Shown here in pieces: positions 60,213 to 64,000 of a DNA stretch of 64,000 nt. The stretch lies in the NCBI GenBank assembly GCA_963575745.1, contig CAUYUJ010022426.1, positions 537,947 through 601,946 of the forward strand. Reading direction: 5' to 3'. The notes below the pieces were generated by a model, which saw nothing but the letters and a program-made list of their open reading frames with translations, was not told the origin of the DNA and did not search any database. The stretch's first letter is position 1, and each line of letters begins with the position of its first letter. The position numbers and the translations under genes were made by a program. Source of the stretch: Prorocentrum cordatum. Lineage: Eukaryota > Sar > Dinophyceae > Prorocentrales > Prorocentraceae.

Positions 60213-63200
60213 TTATTTCTCTGGCTCGGACTCTTCGTCATCCCGTTGCTGGCGCTCCTGCTCGAAGATGTCCTCGGACCCTGCGAGCCCTCTGAGGATA
60301 TCCCTGCCGTGCCTCCTGGTAGCATGATCGATCGTCTTATACAAGTTCTTGTGGTCCCAGGCGTCGCTGCACTCGTCAGCCGAGAGCAGCCAGGCCATGA
60401 GGTAGCCCAACGGCCTGCCTTGACCCTGCGCCCGCTTGGTCGCCCCCTTGCCACGGCGAGACACTCGGCACCGTCTCCCGTGTGCTTCGCACTCGCCGCA
60501 GTACGCATAGATCTCGTTGTTCTTATAGGCGACGATAGAGCCGCCTCCAAGATGACCAGGCAGCCTGAAACTACACACGGCCTGTTCTCGCAGGTGTGGC
60601 GGATGCTCGACGCCGAGGTCGGGGGGCTCGTCGGCGCCAGCGTCCTCCGACGAACTCGAACTCGCCGTAGACGAGCTGTCAGACGACAGCTGCTCTCGAC
60701 TGCCGTCGGAGCCATCCACCGCGGCCTCGACGATGGCCTGCTCCTCCTCGACGCCCGAGGCCCCCACCTCGCCGCCGCCGCCGTCAGCAGAGCCGCCGCC
60801 CTCAGTGGCAGCGTCGCCCCCATCCGAGTCGCCCCCACCGCCATCGTCGGAGCTCTCGTCGCACGCGGCCTTGAAGCGGTCGGCCAGAGCGTGCCACTGG
60901 CTGATCCGTCGACGCCTCGGCGCGGCGGGGTCCCAGATGACATGCGTCTCGCCGTCGTGGACGGCTCTCCTGGGGGAAGGAAACGTGCGGAGTGGCTGAC
61001 GCGCCCGTCCGCTCACCCCCTGACGGTGCTGACGCCTAGGGGGGCGTTCAGTTTTTCGAGTCGCGCCCAGCCGACGATGCACCGTGGACGGATTGATCGG
61101 CGGCGAGGGGTTGGACGGGCTACGCATGGGTAGTGCACAGCCAAGTTACCGAATGGAATTAGCAACGCCAGCCAGAGCGATGTCCTGGGCCATCGGGGGG
61201 CCCTGTCCAGAACCGCCCTCCGCCTCCAACGCCGCTGGATGCCATCGTCGGGCCGAGACCCCCAGGAACACTTCGAGCAAACCAAGAGTTGCGCCCTTCT
61301 CACGCCCGCTGAAAAAAAAGAGTCCGAACAGAAACACTGCCTCCCAGATGGCATCCAGACGCGCCCCGAGGCCCCGAGGAGGCCGTTGACCATCCGATAC
61401 TCCCGCAAGACATCCCCACCATCGCCAGGACCCCAAACACTGACGGTGCAAGCACTGATTGGGGCATTCAGCGGCGTGTGGCGGTGAGAGAACCACCACT
61501 GCAAGCAGAGGGAAGGTGAGGGCGTGCCCCCCTGACATGCATTAACAGCCCGTGTTGTCCCCTTCTGCAGTCGGGGCTCCACGGCGCCCACGACGGTGTC
61601 GTTCTCGATCAGCTCGAAGTGCGCCAGCAGCCAGCGCTTCGACAAGCCGAAGATCTCGCAAGCAGCCCACGCATCAAGACTCCTAGGCAACGCCCCCAAC
61701 TCCACCAAGCGTTCTCTGAGCTTCTGGTCGCCGTCCAAGTCGACGACGTACCCTGGCGTCCGCATGGGGACGTAGAAGGGCTCGAACGGGCTCCAGCTGT
61801 GAAAGCCGACGTGCATGAACGCGTAGAGGGCACCATCGTCGCACTCGGCAGCGGGGCCGCCATCCCCATCTTGCCGAACAGCCAAGCCGATGAAACAGCA
61901 CACGATGAACCCTGAATCAACGTTGGACCGAAGAGCTCCAGGGCGGTATAAGCGCCGCGTGGTCTTCTCGAGGTTAGCCCTCAACTTTACCAGCGACGCC
62001 GACTCAGGGCAGCATATGCAACGGCGAGCCTCCCAGCACCTCCTGTGGACAGGTGGCTCGTCGAACACCTCGCAGTCCTTGTGCAATATTGTGCGGGACA
62101 GCCCATGCCAGAAGCGATGCAAGAGACCTCGCAACGCGCGCACTGGGCGGGTCTGCCCCGTCAGCGCAGCGAGTCGCTGCGCCCGCTGGTAGACGGAGTC
62201 GTCGGCCCACTCGGCGTGCAAGAAATTCTGGGCGCCTTCCTCGGACTGGGCGTTCCTCGGGTCGGCAACGAATAAGCTGGCGTCAGCGGCATGCGGCACC
62301 ACGCGGCCCGCTGCCAGGGCCAGCTCCCGAGCGCCCGCGCGGCCGCTTCTCTCGGCGAAATCGACCACCTGCTGCTCGGCAACCTCCAACGAGCTGCAAA
62401 TCGCCCCCACCAAGACACGATTACCCCGACCCCCCCACGGAGTGCAGACCGAACCGAAAAACAACAAACACCAACGCTCCAATGTAAACAACACCGAGGA
62501 ACACGTCGGTGGGGATCCGTGTCTGGTTGGGGAGGGTCGGTTTGGAGCTCGGTCGGGCCTTCTCCTCGCGCCGCTCCGAGTCCGAAGAGGTCCGCAGAGC
62601 ACGCTCGATGACTGCAAGGGCGTCTGCGCTCGGCCTGGCGGCCAACGCACCCGACGGGGCAGCCGCAGCAACGGCAGCGAGGGTGCGCCCATGGGCCTCC
62701 AGGGCGCGGCGCAGGGGAGCGGGCTGACCAACTCTGTCATCGGCGAGCTGAGCGCGGACGTGCATCGCGGCAACTGCCTCTGCGTCGGCGCGGGCCCTGG
62801 CCCGCTGCATCTCGCGCCGACCCATCGGAAAAGGCCTCCTCCCCTCGTTGACCTCAGCGTTGGCCTCATCCGCCTGCCGCTGGAGCCCGTCGATGTCGCC
62901 GTCGCCCAGCCTGCGGAACTTCGCCCACATCCCCGAGAAGCTGGGCTGTGCGTTGCCTTCCTGCCCGCACTCACGACTGAAGAAGACGTCGGCAGCCCGC
63001 AGCTTCCGCCTCCGCGGGGCGCTCGGGGCGCCAGCAGCGCGGGCTTGTTGCTGGCATGGCTGGTCGGCCGCAGGGCTGCTTGAGCTGGGTGTCCGAAGCT
63101 GCCGAAAGGCTCTCGCCAGCCTGCGGAACCCTTGGCCGATCCATTCGACGTTGATGCGGGAAAGGCTGGCAACCCACGTGTTGACCGATCGTGAGGCGAT

Positions 63201-63974
63201 GATGCGTCGCAAGACGCCTTGGCTCCACTCCTGCTTCACTGTGTCCTCATGGAGCAAGCTAGCCACGTGCATCAAGTCATGCCGCGCGTCTGCGATGACC
63301 CCGTACCTGTGGTGCCTGCAGAACTGCAGCGACCAGGGGTCGAGCAAGCAATCCTTCTCGTCGAGAGCCGCCTGCATGGCATCGTCGCTGCGGATACCAG
63401 CAAACGTTTTATTCGGATACCATGTTTTCTCCAACTTGATAAGTGATGTCGTGCAGACGGCCTGAGATAGCAAGCGGAACGCAGTGCACTGCAACCTCAG
63501 AGTCCTGCATCGCAGCGGGATGCTCTCCCAATGAGCGGAGTCTGACATCAGAAAGAAAGCGTTGTCAACCAGACGAGTCTCCAACTCCACATCGTAAGCC
63601 TCCAGAACTTGATACATGAAGGTGCGGCCATGGTTGCCCTTCAACGCCTGGGATGCTGACGCTTTCTGTTTCAACTTCTTATGGTCACCACAAGAGTAGA
63701 TCAGCCCACCGATGAAATCGCGGTGCAAGTTCATTGTTCTCAGCACGACGACGGCAGTGGATAGGACTTCATCTGGGCCAATAGTAGCTAAGTGCTTCGT
63801 GACGGTACCCCTATGGCTCTTCTGTTCGAGCTTTTTCAACTCTTCCTGCGCTGCGACGGTGAGATGCGGCACGCTCATGCCTGCTGGGTTCGAGTCCAGG
63901 ACCGCTTGGAGCGCGCCCTTGCCGTCTAGGTCAACTCTCGGATGTGCGCCCTTCTTCTCGCTGGGATAATACAC
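60213..63974 (-). CDS. Three-exon gene of unknown function, 5' end beyond the window
   Basis: Exon 1 (62,551 to the window end, open throughout) has MSVPHLTVAAQEELKKLEQK, FMYQVLEAYDVELETRLVDN, CTTSLIKLEKTWYPNKTFAG and LDPWSLQFCRHHRYGVIADA. Exon 2 (61,566-62,393, acceptor GCGATTTGCAG) has SLEVAEQQVVDFAERS, a Cys/His cluster (HRRCWEARRCICCPES), GFIVCCFIGLAV and GYVVDLDGDQKLRERLVELG. Exon 3 (60,213-60,969, acceptor TTCCTTCCCCCAG) has THVIWDPAAPRRRRISQWHA, an acidic Ser-rich stretch and a second Cys cluster, YAYCGECEAHGRRCRV, followed by GQGRPLGYLMAWLL, and stops after EESEPEK. Donors appear to be GA at both introns. No known domain. I believe the C-terminal C-x2-C...GRPLGYLMAWL block recurs in many dinoflagellate predicted proteins, suggesting a multicopy, perhaps mobile, family. 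Confidence 0.72.
60970..61565 (-). other. Intron 2 of the 60-64 kb gene
   Basis: About 596 bp from a GA-type donor (CTGCA|GAAGGG) to CCTTCCCCCAG|GAGAGC. It contains its own pyrimidine tract (GGACTCTTTTTTTTCAG near 61,310), a possible alternative acceptor. Frames inside it carry stops relative to the flanking exons. Confidence 0.6.
62394..62550 (-). other. Intron 1 of the 60-64 kb gene
   Basis: 157 bp, rich in T on the minus strand (TTGTTTACATTGGAGCGTTG, TTTGTTGTTTTTCGG), ending GGGCGATTTGCAG. The best in-frame donor is CGACC|GAGCTC (GA). The AGCTC word occurs at both junctions. Reading through instead gives a stop at 62,421. Confidence 0.6.
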
Positions 63975-64000
63975 GGCAATCCACTTGCTCCATGCGTCGG

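Noticed and set aside
63884-63897. GGGTTCGAGTCC as a tRNA T-arm
   Set aside because: It lies in the coding exon of the 60-64 kb gene (codons for LDSNPA) and no cloverleaf can be drawn around it.

Overview
Eukaryotic nuclear DNA. The best reading is a dinoflagellate with a large, GC-rich, repeat-choked genome. That rests on (i) introns opening with GC or GA instead of GT and bounded by short direct repeats, (ii) a decayed non-LTR retrotransposon of a type common in dinoflagellates, (iii) an ORF with an HU-like (bacterial histone-like) region, (iv) long tandem and low-complexity arrays between few genes, and (v) degenerate copies of the dinoflagellate spliced-leader sequence inside a tandem repeat. 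A Prorocentrum-like species is my guess, from the style of its repeats only.

Layout. 1-5.6 kb: a frameshifted LINE-like element on + (RNase H end, EEP endonuclease, reverse transcriptase, C2H2 finger), followed by an unassigned ORF to 6.4 kb. 7.8-9.1 kb: a 122-140 bp tandem repeat. 10.1-17 kb: a 90-bp repeat family, four tandem 0.9-kb units carrying spliced-leader-like motifs, trinucleotide/hexanucleotide runs, and a second 90-bp array. 17.35-34.25 kb, minus strand: the 3' two thirds of a BIG/Sec7-type large ARF guanine-nucleotide exchange factor, in at least nine exons. Its introns hold three families of short terminal-inverted-repeat (TIR) elements, satellites, hairpins and microsatellites. 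One intron is itself a TIR element with a 6-bp target duplication that also forms the splice sites, that is, an introner. 34.3-40 kb: low-complexity repeats, an inverted copy of the 90-bp array and a 2-kb compound repeat. 40.0-45.15 kb, minus: two essentially intronless ORFs (a 1124-aa protein with a Cys cluster and a 256-aa protein with an HU-like region). 45.2-60 kb: gene-poor, with a 52-bp array, homopolymers, a fourth 90-bp array and the second 2-kb repeat. 60.2-64 kb, minus: the 3' part of a three-exon gene of unknown function, running off the window.

Genes together. All convincing genes lie on the minus strand, as expected for unidirectional dinoflagellate gene blocks. The ARF-GEF would act at the trans-Golgi. 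The 5' exons of the ARF-GEF (DCB/HUS and the first half of Sec7) are not visible before the next ORFs. Either the gene is 5'-truncated, or the ORFs at 40-45 kb (and perhaps 60-64 kb) are nested in a very long intron of it.

Limits: exon calls rest on recognising protein motifs and on keeping the frame open across junctions. No alignment, expression or copy-number search was possible.
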